Source: Eucalyptus grandis (lineage: Eukaryota > Streptophyta > Magnoliopsida > Myrtales > Myrtaceae). From it: DNA of 64,000 nt. This document shows, piece by piece, positions 49,245-61,329 of the stretch. The position numbers and the translations under genes are program-made. Below the pieces are notes generated by a model. That model was not told the DNA's origin. It made no database searches and worked only from the letters and a program-made list of their open reading frames with translations. Position 1 is the first letter of the stretch; every line of letters starts with the position of its first letter. The stretch is from assembly GCF_016545825.1 (NCBI RefSeq), contig NC_052621.1:2566199-2630198 (forward strand), read 5' to 3'.

Positions 49245-50142
49245 TAGGGGTGTGCATGGTCCGGGCGGGCGGTTCCCGACCTAGAACCGGGAACCGCCCG
49301 CTAAGGACCGGTTCCAAAAAATTGGAACCGGGATCCACCCGTTTGTTGCATGGATCCACTCGGGAACCGGACCGCCGGTCTGGTCCGGTTCCTGGATGGA
49401 TCCATGGAACCGATATTGACACGAAACAATTTTGGTTTTCAACATAGAACGACTACGTGACATCAAAGCAAGCCAAAAAAAGAAAAACCAAATTTAAGTA
49501 CGTGGAACAAAAATTCATTTGTTGCAACTATAAATGCAACCAATGAAGGAATGGATGTACGTAAGTTGATATAGAGGTATAAATGCAACCAATGAAGGAA
49601 TGGATGTACGTAAGTTGATATAGAGGCAGAGAGAGTAGTAAGTGTTCAGGAAAAATGGGTCTCTCTTAAAGCTATGAACTGGACATATCCCTCATAAGGT
49701 TCGGCAAAATATCACAAGTCGCACAAACAAATCAAAGGAGTTGAAATGAGGCACAATCCAAACAAAGGAAAACAAAAGAAGTGCAACTAAACAAGACTTT
49801 ATTGAATACATCACCTTCATCATTATATTAATAAATAAACTAAACAACCAAAAAGCATAAGAATTCCCCAATATTCAGCTTTGTATTCATCATGCCGTAG
49901 AAACAATTGCCACAAAACAATTGCTTTGTATTCAATTTTAGTAATTTTTTTAATATTAAAGGGAACCGGTCCGGTCCGGGTGGGCGGATCCGCCCATGGA
50001 ACCGGGAACCGGACCGGTTCCCACCAGTTCCCAAAAATTGGAACCAGGAACCGGACCGGTTCCCTCAAGAACCGCCGGTTCCGGGCGGTTCCGGTCCGGT
50101 TCCGGGCGGTCCGGGCGGTTCTTGGGTATTTTGCACACCCTA
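49245..50142. mobile_element. Non-autonomous hAT-like transposon (898 bp)
   Basis: The left end TAGGGGTGTGCA and the right end, reverse-complemented TAGGGTGTGCAA, form short terminal inverted repeats. They are bounded by GCCTCAAG (49237-49244) and TCCTCAAG (50143-50150), an 8-bp target duplication with one mismatch. Both subterminal regions are packed with GGAACCGG, CCGGTTCC and GGGCGGTTC motifs in both orientations. Such motifs are typical transposase-binding subterminal repeats of hAT elements. There is no transposase. Confidence 0.8.
49529..49626. repeat. 49-bp direct tandem duplication inside the hAT-like element
   Basis: The unit starting TATAAATGCAACCAATGAAG occurs twice, identical, at 49529-49577 and 49578-49626. 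Perfect identity implies a recent event. Confidence 0.95.
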
Positions 50143-50150
50143 TCCTCAAG

Positions 50151-51892
50151 GCAGTAGATTATGCTTAAAATTGTTGGAGAAATCTATTGAAAAAGATGCA
50201 AATAAGAATTAAATAATCTGGGACGGGCAAGCAGGTTAACCTCGGGGTAGGAAACCCGATATGACTAGTTCTAGCGGCATTGTTATAAGTAAAACGCAGT
50301 TAAAAATTATAAAGAATTTTTTTTTTTTTGGGTATATTTCGATTGTGTTTGAGAGATTCTTTTAACAAACAAATGAAAGTGATAGTTAATAAAGAAATAG
50401 ATTAGATTAGATGTTAGAGCCGTTACAAAATAATAGCTTTCGAATTTTCAAAATTCTCGAAAATATCCAATATAAATGAGCTGAATCAACTAGAGAACGA
50501 TTCACCATACTTTCTTACCAGCAAACATGCCCAAAATAATCTCCTTTTTTGAGCTTGAATTTGTTTATCTTGGTCCTCCCAAACCTAACCAATTTTATAT
50601 AAAGAATAATGCTACACGTATTAAGACTTTTTACTAAGAAATATCTAGTGATGAAGTGTCGAATTTGATTAGTTACTTAGGGAATTTCTATGAGATGATT
50701 TCACAGATCCCCTTGCCGGTGTTACCGGTAAATCATTGCCCCTCCTCATCAGGCAGTGGAAACTATTAGCCTCGCACAAAATTTGTGAATAAGTGATTGT
50801 CTATTACCAAGTTGGAGTATGGTAAGGATAGAGGAAATATTAAATGTGACCTTATAATGCAATCACATTTTTTGGTCCAGTTTTTTTTTCCCTTTTTGGA
50901 TGGTAAATATTTCTTCGTAGGATTTCCCCTACAATTGTCATGACGGTAAAGTTATTGTTCCTGAAAAACTACTTTATTATTTTTCTGGTGTTTGGATAAT
51001 GAAAAGTTAATCATCATATTTTCCATGGATTGAAAACAACAAGGTTAGATGTGAGAAAACAATTTTCCTTTATGATGAAAAAGGAAATCATTTTCCATAA
51101 ACCACAAAACAAATAAAAATTGACCATTTTCCTTAAAATTGATTTTCCTTGATTATTTTTTCCTTTATCATGACATTTTAGTGAAACAAACACATTGCGT
51201 TTGTGGAAAATGATTAATTGAAAAATATTTTCCTTCCAATGATTGTTTGTATAATGTCCATGAGAATGTTTATAGATAAATTATTATTGATGGTGAAAAC
51301 ATTTTTCCTTAACTAACTATATCAAACGATGCAAGCATTCAATTTTTGGGAATTATTATTTAAATAATTCATTTTTCACGAAATAAATGGAGCCAATCAA
51401 GTCATCCAAATGCAAGGATGGTTCACTTTCAATCAAATGACCAAATGAAAGATGATGATTAGTAAATAAGTTTCCGTCAATAAACACCACTAAAAATTCA
51501 CTTACACAGACCACTTAAAAGCAAACACCTTAAGAACGACAGTGTTTTGGTTGTAAAATTATCTAACAAAGTCTCAACAAAGGAAAATAAATGCGTCGAG
51601 CAACTAACAGTTCAAGATATATTTTTGTATCACAAGAAAACATCTAGATATATAAATGTGTCGTAGCAGGTTTAATTTTGAATTTTTAATATCGAAAAAA
51701 ATTTCAGAATAAATATGTCGTAATAAACTAAATTTATAGTTTTTTTTTTTTTTGGTGGCTTGTCCCCAAATAAAAGCACAATTAATTTTTTTTTTTTTGT
51801 CTACAAAGTTTTCGGGCCAGGCCGGGCTGCAAGAGTCCGAGTGCATCGCTGCGATCTGACTTTCGAGAAAACCGGTTTTTCTACTTCCATTT
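50151..51892. other. AT-rich intergenic region
   Basis: No gene is supportable. Several short segments around 50940-51400 with repeated ATTTTCC and GGAAAAT motifs in both orientations suggest an old foldback or MITE-like element, but clean ends were not found. Confidence 0.4.
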
Positions 51893-51994
51893 TATGATCT
51901 CGTTTGCATATTCGTCTCTTCCTTTATATTTTTCTTTTTGTGTATGGGGGTGCTTCTCTTGGAGGTAATAACGGCAGTGTGCCATGATCGATCT

Positions 51995-52095
51995 CGAGGA
52001 TCTAATTAATTTTCTAATATTTTTATCCCATCTGAACAAATTTTCGAGGGATCTAATTAATTTTCTAACATTTTTATCCCATCTGAACAATTTTT
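51995..52095. repeat. 50-bp tandem duplication
   Basis: A unit containing ATCTAATTAATTTTCTAA and CCCATCTGAACAA is present at 51995-52044 and again at 52045-52095, with about two differences. Only one unit exists in the related repeat at 44690-44905. Confidence 0.8.
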
Positions 52096-52583
52096 TTTTT
52101 GTTAATAATAAGATGTCACTAGTATGGCAGTCCATATCAATATTTTTATTTGAATTTTTAATAGAATTAATGACTAAGTTAAAAGAAAAATATATTTTCA
52201 GAGACCATTTTAGGGTTCAAAAAAAAGAAAAAGAAAAAGGAATGACATTAATAACGATTGAATAAATTAAAAATTCAACAGAATTAACGATTTCATTATT
52301 TGACAAAAATAAAATAAAATAATTGGCTCATGTAAAAGAACCTCCAAGAACTTAAGATGGAAGGTAACAAATAAGAAAAGGAACGAATAAAAGGAAATAG
52401 AAAAACCCATAAATCGTCGCCCCGCGGAGAAGCGAAATGCCGCCGAAAATCTGAGGCGGCGGCAGCTCGTCCGTCTCCGTCGTCTCCCCTCACTCCCGGC
52501 GACGCAAGCGGTGCCAAGCCGCCGACGCCCGCTCTCCCATCGCCGCCCCCGACGGCTCTCCCGGCGACCGGCGGCGGGCCACA

Positions 52584-54142
52584 ATGAGGTTCAACTTCAA
52601 CTTCGCCGACCCGACTCCGGACCCGCAACCCCGATCCCTAACCCCAAGGAGGAAGCCCAGTGGGTCCCCTCCAGAACCACCCGGTCTTCTCTCCCTCCTC
52701 CTCCGCCGGCGGCGGCGGCGGCGGCGGTCCCTCCGGCCCGACCGACTCTCCGGCGCCGCGGAACCTCCTGGCCTGGGACGGGTCCTCCCGGCTCTATTTC
52801 TGGGACAATGTGCAGCGGTGCCTCCATCGGATATCGGTTCGGCTTGGAGAACCCGAGCCGACTTCTGTTCTCGCCGCTTCTCCCTCGAAGGTTCTTCTGT
52901 TAACGTTTTTCCCCGTGGGTTTTTCAAGTTAATCTACGAGTCTGTATGTTGGAGTCCTGTAGGGTATTGGGTTTGCTGTTTTTTGTTCGTTGAGTGAAGA
53001 AACTGTGGTTTTGGCTGACGGTATTGCTACGTAAATTGGTGCTTTTGATGCATCTATAGTGTATTTCACATTAAGCAAATGCAATTTATAGGATAGTTGA
53101 ATGGCTTTTGTTATGCTAATGCTGAAGCTGTGGAACTGGAAACGAGTTCTCAGCACATTGGATGCCGAGGTTCCAGTATTCTTGGCTTAGCAGCAAAAAT
53201 TAGCGGAAATTTGGTCCTTTAAGAGTTTGCAAACTTGCTTGGATGGTGGAAATTCTGTGTTATCCTGTGAAATAGTTACATTTTGGGTCCATCTTACTTA
53301 TATTGGTCAACAATGTCCATCAAAAAGGTATTGCGAGCAGAAACGGAGATCAACTTTGTGGTGGACAAAATCTCAATCAACAGGAATGGATCAGCATTGC
53401 TTCTTGAAGGTTCAGATGCCCTATGTGTTATGTACCTTTTTGGGCGTAGTTCTGCTGCTGATGACATTATTTGCAGGTGTGCAGAGTTTGGTGTTCTGTT
53501 TTTATGATAGTAGATTCCATGTTAGCAGTATTAAGAGCATGTTGTTCCATTTTGGGACTGTATTATTTTGATTTTGTCATTCTTCAGGGACAAGCCTAAA
53601 CCACATGGCTTTTTATATCTGTTACAATCTTTGTCCTTATATTTTGTTATGGTTCAGTTTTTATTTATTTATTTTAGGTTGATAAATTCTCATGGTGAGC
53701 ATTGGCCTCGAAAAAAAAACTATGTAGTGCTTTTTTTTTTTGCTGAAGGACTTCTAATATGTACTGTGCTGTTTTCTGTTGACAGAACTGTGTTAGTTGG
53801 TTCTGAAATTTACTTAAATGGAAGCAATGCCTTGAGAGTTCTCAGAGCTTCATGGCACCCATATAGTGACACCCATCTAGGAGTCCTTTCTTCAGATTCA
53901 GTTTTCAGGTAAGATCCCTTGTACTTTAGATTACGCAGTTGTGTATTGCATTTACACTGTCGCTTTCTAGCTTGGGATATATCAAATGTTATGCTTTTCT
54001 ATTATGGCAGGTTCTCAGGTCATATACTTTAAATTCAGTTGTGACTTGTCTTCTCTTCCCTTGTACAGCCAAATGGTGATAAGAATATAAACAACAACAA
54101 CAAAAGAATTATTATTATTATTGTTATTATTTATTATTATTT

Positions 54143-54175
<33 letters not shown>

Positions 54176-57100
54176 AATATTAATTCCAAACGATTATTGA
54201 GGAACAAAGGGTATGGTTTTAGTGAGTATAAGATGTGAGGAATTATTTAGGAGATTCGGGGCAAGCGGAAGAATGCCTGGAGATGCTTTATTGGAAAGAT
54301 GTAAATTGTTGGGGTGTGCATGTCAGAAGTAGTAGGAAAACCTCGCAAGATAGGGACATATATCCCAAACAATGGTATTTTCCTAGCTTTGGAGGAGACA
54401 TTATTGAAAGGGCACAGTAGTGTAAAGGACAAGCCTAAGACTGGAGGGGCTTTTTATGGTTTATATTTTGGTAATCTACTGCAAATGGCTTCCTCAAATT
54501 TTATCCCTTTCTGGGTTACTAAGCATGTTTTGCTCTCTTTCTTTTGCATGTCAATGACTATCTTCTGATTGTTTCCCACTTTTTTTGGGGTCAAGACTCT
54601 TTGATTTGTCTGCCAATGCCGTGCAACCAGAGCAAGAATTTTACCTACAGCCTGTGGACCCTGGTAAATCAAGAAAAGCTGCATCAATTTGCACTGTTGA
54701 TTTCTATTTTGGAGGTGATCACTTGTGGGACAGATTCAGCGTAAGTCATGAGGAAAAAGATTTTTTAGTACAATGACAGGGATTAGATGCAGTCCTACGC
54801 TTACCTTTGTTTGTCCGATAAATTGCATTGATAGCCAATGTGGAGGAAAATGTTTGTGTCTCATTTATTCTTCAGCCAGCAGTATTGTCATATAGTGTCT
54901 TGGAGATGCAATTTGCTGCCCCTTTCTGCAATTCTTCAGTTGATTTCGTGGAACGCTCACAAGAATTATCCTTGCCATTTGAATTTTATTTTAATTGTGA
55001 CTTTGACCATAATCCTGTGATCTTTGTTTTTGTAGGTTTTTGTTTTGTTTACTGATGGTTCAGTTTACATCCTTTGTCCGATTGTCCCATTCAAAAGGTA
55101 ATTTTGTGTCTTTACTTTGTACTTGAAATTTCATAGTTGATGTCCTAATATTACCTTTATGACGGAAGGTGACTGGTTTGCATTGTTGAATCACCTCTTA
55201 TAAAAAATACAAGGTGGGGTTGCATGTGATAGACAACCCTCCCTGAACTTTGCAAAGTGGGGATCCTTGTCCACTAGGGACGCCCTTTTATTCACAAGAA
55301 TTATCCTTGCCTCAGTTGTTGACAGATGCTGTCTCTTCCCTTTAGCTGTAAAGTTTCCAGTTCATAATTTGGTGTTAGAATTACTGACACATGTTAAAGG
55401 GCTTAGGGTAATTTTTTTTTTGTCTTACCAAATTTTTGCTTAGTAAGACTAATTGAGTAATGTCAACTTTCATCAACAGTGCTCACAAATGGCAATCTAT
55501 ACTGGAGATATATGGTGATGCTCATACATATGGTCTAAAATCAACAAATCCAACTGCTGCACGTAACTCCAGCATGGCAATATCTTGGTTGGAAGCTACA
55601 TTTCCTGAATTAGCTCAGCAAGAAGCAGAAGGGGCAAATCTAGCTACTGTAAAGGCACATCCTTATGCATTGTTTGATGCATCTCTTTCTTTACAGGTAT
55701 TTTGTTACTGCCCATCAACAATGTGAATGTCCTCCTGAATCCATGATGTGCGATAATATTGACAGCTGACAGGCAATTAATGTTGCGAGATGCATGCATG
55801 ACGTATACTTACTCAAACATCTACCTAGTGAACATTGCTTGCATAGTGAACATCATGTGCTCACACCCACATATGTGGCACACTGATGTTGCCTTGGTAT
55901 AATGCTAATTTGGCCAAATATTTCCCTCAAATAACTTTACTTGCGCCTAGAATATATTTTTCCATCTTGTGCTTTATTTTTAGGATGGTGCAATGAACTG
56001 AAGAGAAGTATTGGGTTGTTTTGGTCTTTTTTCAGTATAAGATATTATGATTCATGTATTTCCCCATCAAGATTGTGTGTGCATGTGTGTTTTTCTACAA
56101 TCTGAAAGTGATTTAGGCTAAGGGCTGATTCTGTTTATCGTTGTATTGATTTCCAGGGGCCTCTACATAAAGCCTGTCATGGAAGGGAAGATGATGTAGC
56201 AGTTAGGGTGCAGAGTGTGAAGGCTGTGCAGTCAGTTTTCTCTATAATTTAGTTAGCAAAGATTCAATACTTGTGACAACTTGGAGTGGCGGTCAAATGC
56301 AAGTGGATGCCCTAGCTGATGAAATTCAGCCAGTTTGGAACATAGGCAGTCCACCTCGTCTGCGGGTTGACTCCTTCGACCGGATACTGGGTCTTGCTAT
56401 GATTTGCGAGTCAAACTCTGAGGAGCCTTCCAAGTGGAATATTAACAAACCATTAGAAAACACGATTTGGTTAGGGCAGCCTCCTCCTTTGCTAAGATTG
56501 GCAATCGTGGATTTGGCTTTGCCTCAACAGACCAATAGTGATGCGCGAATTATGATGTTTGCTGACCCCCTAGTGCCAGAAAGGATCTATGCTCTTCATT
56601 CTGGAGGAATTGATTCAATAGTATTGCATTTTCTCCCTTTACGAGTCAAGCAAATGGCAAGGAGGAAGTTGTTAGAACACCCTCCATAAATCCTGTTTTG
56701 AGCACCTGCCTTGAGGAAACATCCTCGCCAGCTCCTCTTTGTGGTTCTCTCTCATTATCTGATTCATTTGGTTATTCATGGATTGTTGGAGTTACTTCCA
56801 GTTGGGAATGTATTGTCGTAGAGATGAAGACTTGGGATGTCTTGCTTCCTGTTAGTGTTGATTCAGAGAAGAAAGATATTAGCCTGGAAAAGTCAAAGGA
56901 GATGGAAACTCCTGCTATGATCAGCAAAGAACTTATTAATGGTCCTAAAGTGGTTCTTGTTCCCCAGACACCATCGAATCTGCGATCTGTTGCTGCTGAT
57001 TCTATTGAAGGCCGGTCAATCCTTCATCAGTACTTTAAGATTTTCCATGAGAATTATGTGGAATATGCACATAAGGTAAGAACATATTCTTTAATTCTAT

Positions 57101-58574
57101 GAAAGAGAATTGTGGGTTAATTGGACCTTTGGCGTTTCATTAAGTAGGTTGGCATGCTCCTTTTCTTCTCTTTCTTGAGGCGCATTTTGGGTTGGTTGTG
57201 GCTTTTAACTGTAGTTCTATCTTTTGACTTTATCTGTCTTGGAATTAAGGATCTGGTTTTATTTATAACGAGCTTGTTAGTTTAGCACTAAACATAAGCA
57301 AGAAATTTTCCTGCCAAAATTCAAAGATTGTCCAAATATCAAAATGTTTTAAGAAGCTATGCACGAATTGACATGTCAATGGCATTATGTTTTGAAGGTT
57401 CAAATGTTTTGAGTTGAAAAAGTAAAAGCCCATGTATAGTAAGATTTAGATTAAGCAAAAGGCAAAATGAAAGTCAATCTAGACTTGATGGCTTATTGAA
57501 TTCTTTTAACTATGTGCAAAGTTATAGACATTCACATTTGAAGTCACTTTTTCCACTAAATGTCATACCGTGAAAGTCATCTAGCTTGTATGGCAGAAAC
57601 CCTATTTGTAAGCCTCCTGGAAACCGTTTCCTTTGTGCTTGTGTGCATATTGGTGCATGACTGCCTAATGTTTTGCAAAAGAACTTTTTGAGGCTCCGCT
57701 TTGCATATCCTTAATTTTCAGGATTTTTCCCTGGTTGGCTTCATTTAGTTTACCAGCCTAATGTCATACATATACTTTTGGACCTGTCATAAAGTTGAGG
57801 CACATGGGAGGCTTTTAGTCGCTAGCTCATTGGCAGGAAGATCGAGTCACTGATGACTACGTAAATCTTATCTTCCAGGTTCACTTTGAGCTTAAGCATC
57901 ATGCCCCTCAGCTAAAGCGAATAATTGATGACCAGCATGCTCGTTTAGTTGAGGCACAGGAGAGGCTTTTGAAAGTTGAGAGAAAGCAGGCAGTGTTGGA
58001 TGAAAGGATAGATCATGCACTCCTGCAGCATGAGATTCTGGATGAACGTTTAAAATGTTTAAGGAAGCTACCTGTAGCTCACAAGAAACCACTCTCTAGG
58101 GCTGAGCGAGACTTCAAGTCCGAGCTTGGTAATCAATACCTTTACAGCTTCTTAAATCTTTAATCCCGAGTCATCAACTGTTTTATTTGCTGAGATCAAA
58201 GAGATAAATTACCGCTTATCAGTTTCATTTGATACCAGTATGTCATGGTTACTCGTTGTTTTCTGCAGTTATACCTGTCGAGTTGATTCGAACCCCTTGT
58301 TTTTATGAATCGCATTTTTTTGTGTTATGCAGACCATTTTGCAGGAGTGGAGTTGGACGCTTTGCATTCATCTATAGATTCTATATCTACCCGGCTACGG
58401 AGGTACACTCAATCAATAAAGAAAGAGCAGACATCAAGGAAGAAGTCTCTTGTTCAAGACAACCAGATCTCTCAACTAAAATCCTCCCTCGAGAAACTTT
58501 CCCTTGTCAACAGCGACAACTTGAAAAAGGTCAAAGTCGTTGAAAAAGCTATAAGCAACAAGGAGAAGCAGTAG
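52584..58574 (+). CDS. NUP88: Nuclear pore protein NUP88/MOS7 (frame broken as given)
   Basis: NUP88 (MOS7 in Arabidopsis) is a nucleoporin on the cytoplasmic face of the pore that controls protein export and nuclear retention of immune regulators. Nine exons are clear: 52584-52890, 53328-53476, 53786-53908, 54596-54740, 55036-55097, 55480-55696, 56157-57075, 57879-58128 and 58333-58574. Landmarks are MRFNFNFADPTP at the start, NLLAWDGSSRLYFWD, LRASWHPYSDTHLGVLSSDS, LPQQTNSDARIMMFADPLVP and a C-terminal coiled coil (ISQLKSSLEKLSLVNSDNLK). Restoring frame gives about 805 residues, the usual size. Four frame breaks are all explained by single missing bases, three of them in C or T runs. They lie twice in exon 1 (between 52640 and 52675), once near 56211 (GGGTGCAG) and once near 56640 (CCCTTTACG). 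That pattern favours sequence error over decay. Confidence 0.9.
54091..54175. repeat. Compound AAC/ATT/TTG microsatellite in NUP88 intron 3
   Basis: About 85 bases run from ACAACAACAACAA through ATTATTATT blocks to a long TTG run. The flanking halves are complementary (AAC against GTT), so the tract can fold back on itself. It lies in an intron. Confidence 0.9.
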
Positions 58575-59329
58575 TGCATTTTCTCTGCTAGAATCACTCG
58601 GGAAGCGTCCTGGCGATGAACGTGACAATTCAATATCTCAAAGGGACGGATGCCTTGTCATTTTGCTCTGGAGGTGTCTTCATGATCTATACCAGTCTCT
58701 GCAAGATGGCTGGCTTTCGATTTGGGTCTACATTTCGTGGAATGATCGGCAGGCTTCTTTTGTGCTGCATATAATTATTCTGTAGAATACAAGCAATGTA
58801 TCAAAGCCAGCTAGACTCAAAAGCACTTTACAAGCGCTGTTAACTATTGATTAAATCTTTCATAAGATGTGAAATCCATATCTTAGTGAGGTCTGGCATG
58901 ACCCATCTATCTTTTGAGTGATTTGATTTTTTCTAGTACTATTCTGACTATACTACCAATGGAGCGCCATGATCATGGTTTTAAAATCGTGCGAGGTTTT
59001 AAAATTGTGCAATGACCATAATTTTAGAATTAGTGGAATGGAATGGGTTGGATAGTCGTTGCTTGTTTCGTGTACTCAACGAGCAAAGTTTTAAAATTGT
59101 GCTTGTCAGTATCTGTCTTCCCATCTCTCCCCGTCTGCTTCAGAAGTGCCCGCAAGTTTCTTCTTGGTGGTTGCGATAGTTCGTCCATTGACCGAGAAAC
59201 CATCTCAACCTCAACGAGCAAGATGAGCCAATACGAAATCGATGTCATTTTGTCGAACGCCTGAACCTTAACGAGCAAGTTGAGCAAATTACATACATCT
59301 AATCGTGTAAGAGTTTCAACAAACTTTAA
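58575..59329. other. NUP88 3' flank
   Basis: The stretch 58780-58870 (AGACTCAAAAGCAC, then CGCTGTTAACTATTGATTAAA) resembles the sequence downstream of the secreted-peptide genes (for example 24985-25030 and 46355-46430). The NUP88 3' flank, also copied at 61885-61980, is thus related to the peptide-gene flank. No gene is seen. Confidence 0.5.
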
Positions 59330-60470
59330 GCCTAATGAGCTGTGCGGGACTGCCACTAGTGTGTAGGGCAACCACGGATCCATAGAGACCATCCTTGATG
59401 TAGATCAAAGTCTTGTGCTTTCCTTGCTCAGCAATAACTCCGCTTTTAATTACCACGATCACATCTGCAATCTTGATTGTGGATAACCTATGAGCCACCA
59501 CGCGTGTGGTTCGGTGCACCATGACGCGGTCCAATGTCTCTTGAACCGTCTTCTCAGATTCTGTATCTAGCACACTCGTAGCCTTGTTAAGCAGAAATCT
59601 TTTATGGCTTTTAACTAAAACGCAAGCAATAGCCACTCATTGCTTCTGACTGCCCGACAGATGAGCCCCTCTTTCACCAACCATTGTAGCATATCCCCGA
59701 ACGTAAAATTCGTACTGTAAAAATCAAATAAGCCCATTTGAAAGCAAATGTAAGTCATGCACACGGAATAAATAGCGACTGTCTAACCTGTTGCAATCCA
59801 CTAATGAACACGTGGGCGTGTGCTAATTCTGATGCGGCGAGTATTTCTTGCTCGGCTGCATCTCTATCCTTTCCATAAGCTGTGTTGGCCCGATTTGTCT
59901 CGTTGAATAAAACCGATTCTTGGCTGATCACACCCATTTGCTGCCTCAACCACTTGAGTTGCAGCTACCGAATATCCACTCCGTCGAGTGTAATGCGACC
60001 AAAATCAGGATCACAAAAGCGTTGCAGCAGCACTATCACTGTTGACTTTCCACTCTCACTTTCCCACTTTCCCACTTTCTCTGACCAAAGCAACAATCTG
60101 AGAGGAACAATCGCGTAATTGTCAAACCTTTTGTTCCTCGTGTTCAGGTGATCGAAACACTAGTGTTATTCTCGTAATTCAATGCTCAGTTGATGAAGTC
60201 ATATTTAAAGTTAGGCATCAGATAAAGTCCGAAGTTTTACCTTTCCGCTGTAAACGGCCAGGCTGAGATCACAGAATATTTGAATGTCCGGCCTAGAGGT
60301 ATATTTGAAGCTGACATGGCGAAGCTCAATCAACCCTTCACATTGTCTTGTGTCTATCTTGGATTTGCGGTCTATCATTGCTAAAATGGAAGCAGCAAGT
60401 AACACCTGTGACTTTGATGGAATCGGCAGTGAAGGAACTTGATTGTGAAATTGCACTGGCTGCCACGGTC
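59330..60470 (-). pseudogene. ABCB-type (MDR/P-glycoprotein) transporter C-terminal nucleotide-binding domain, decayed
   Basis: Three minus-strand segments are recognisable. Positions 60241-60460 contain [20 protein letters not shown]. Positions 59790-60105 contain a Walker A region and [17 protein letters not shown]. Positions 59330-59700 contain VGERGAHLSGSQKQ and [16 protein letters not shown]. The Walker A motif is disturbed by a short expansion of GTGGGAAA units. A stop lies at the end of VDIR, and another replaces Arg after LSGSQKQ. The signature LSGGQ is LSGSQ, and Walker B LLDEATS is LLNKATS. No transmembrane domains remain. Clearly non-functional. Confidence 0.88.
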
Positions 60471-60541
60471 AGAGCCAAAAAAGGAAAAAAAGAAAAAGAA
60501 AAGAATAAAAAAGAGGAGCCTGCAGTTACAGAACCTGTTAT

Positions 60542-60650
60542 GTGTTGCCGTTCGATAATCATGGTGAGTTGTTACTTCGTGATCATCTTCACAACAGGTA
60601 TGAAGATGATCACGAAGTAACGGCTCACCATGATTATCCAATGGCAACAC
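60542..60650. repeat. Inverted repeat made of secreted-peptide exon 1 (hairpin)
   Basis: The arms 60542-60591 and 60601-60650 are 50 bases each with a 9-base loop. In a plus-strand transcript 46 positions pair as Watson-Crick, three as G-U wobbles, and one C-C mismatch remains. Each arm covers the end of the 5' leader and the start of exon 1 of the secreted-peptide gene (GATAATCATG followed by TTACTTCGTGATCATCTTCA). The right arm continues into the peptide-gene 5' flank. It therefore derives from a truncated copy 4 plus an inverted partial copy. Confidence 0.9.
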
Positions 60651-61180
60651 GCAGTAGAGATTCACAATGTGCTTGCTGTGAATATTGAGAATGACGATTT
60701 CATTGCTTAAATAGAGAATTTCTCAATGCTCTAAAGTGAAGGTTTTTTGGCTTGCATTAGGAGAGTTCTTTACTAATGTACTTCTATTCTTCGGCGAGGA
60801 ATCATAGGGACCCCGCAATCACATTTGATGTTTGTCCAGAATTTGTAATGTTTTGGACGCACATCCTAATAAGTTAGACAAATTCACGTTCAAGTCGTGC
60901 TTGATCTTCTTTTCTTGTATTCAAGGGCAAACAATGGTTGAATGAATTGATCTCAATGGCATCTATGTCTCATAAGAAAAGAAACATATAAAGAATAAAG
61001 TACATAAACCAAATCATACATATATTAAGAATTCTTGATGAGGCTAGAGATAACATGTATTTAAGAGTGACAAAAATAGCCAAGGATCACTTAATATTAT
61101 AGATGATGATTGGTACATTTGGTAATATCTAGAATTAATCGAATGGAAGTTTACGTCAAGACGATTGGAAATCTCTGCAG
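60651..61180. repeat. Upstream flank of a secreted-peptide gene (copy 4, minus orientation)
   Basis: Read on the minus strand, 60651-60810 match the promoter of copy 3 at 45855-46020, including GCAAGCCAAAAA and CTCTATTTAAG. Positions 61021-61170 match 47791-47937 and the farther flank of copies 1 and 2. A promoter is therefore present in front of the hairpin, while exon 2 is absent. Confidence 0.75.
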
Positions 61181-61329
61181 AAAATGGAGCCTAGCCATGT
61201 TCATTATGTCACTTCATTTTCTTTATTAAATCTAAAGTTGGAGAAGAAAACACAGGACGGGCATTGCTCGAAGACTAAATGTCAACTTAAACTACTAACC
61301 TTGGATGCCATAGCAAAAGACTGGCATGC

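Noticed and set aside
49133..49447. Open frames in the GGAACCGG-rich stretches, also at 49823-50212
   Set aside because: They arise from the subterminal repeats of the hAT-like element and encode only Pro/Arg/Gly repeats.
52267..52927. Minus-strand frames of 105-145 codons opposite NUP88 exon 1
   Set aside because: They are antisense to NUP88 exon 1 and its leader, and are open only because of high GC content.
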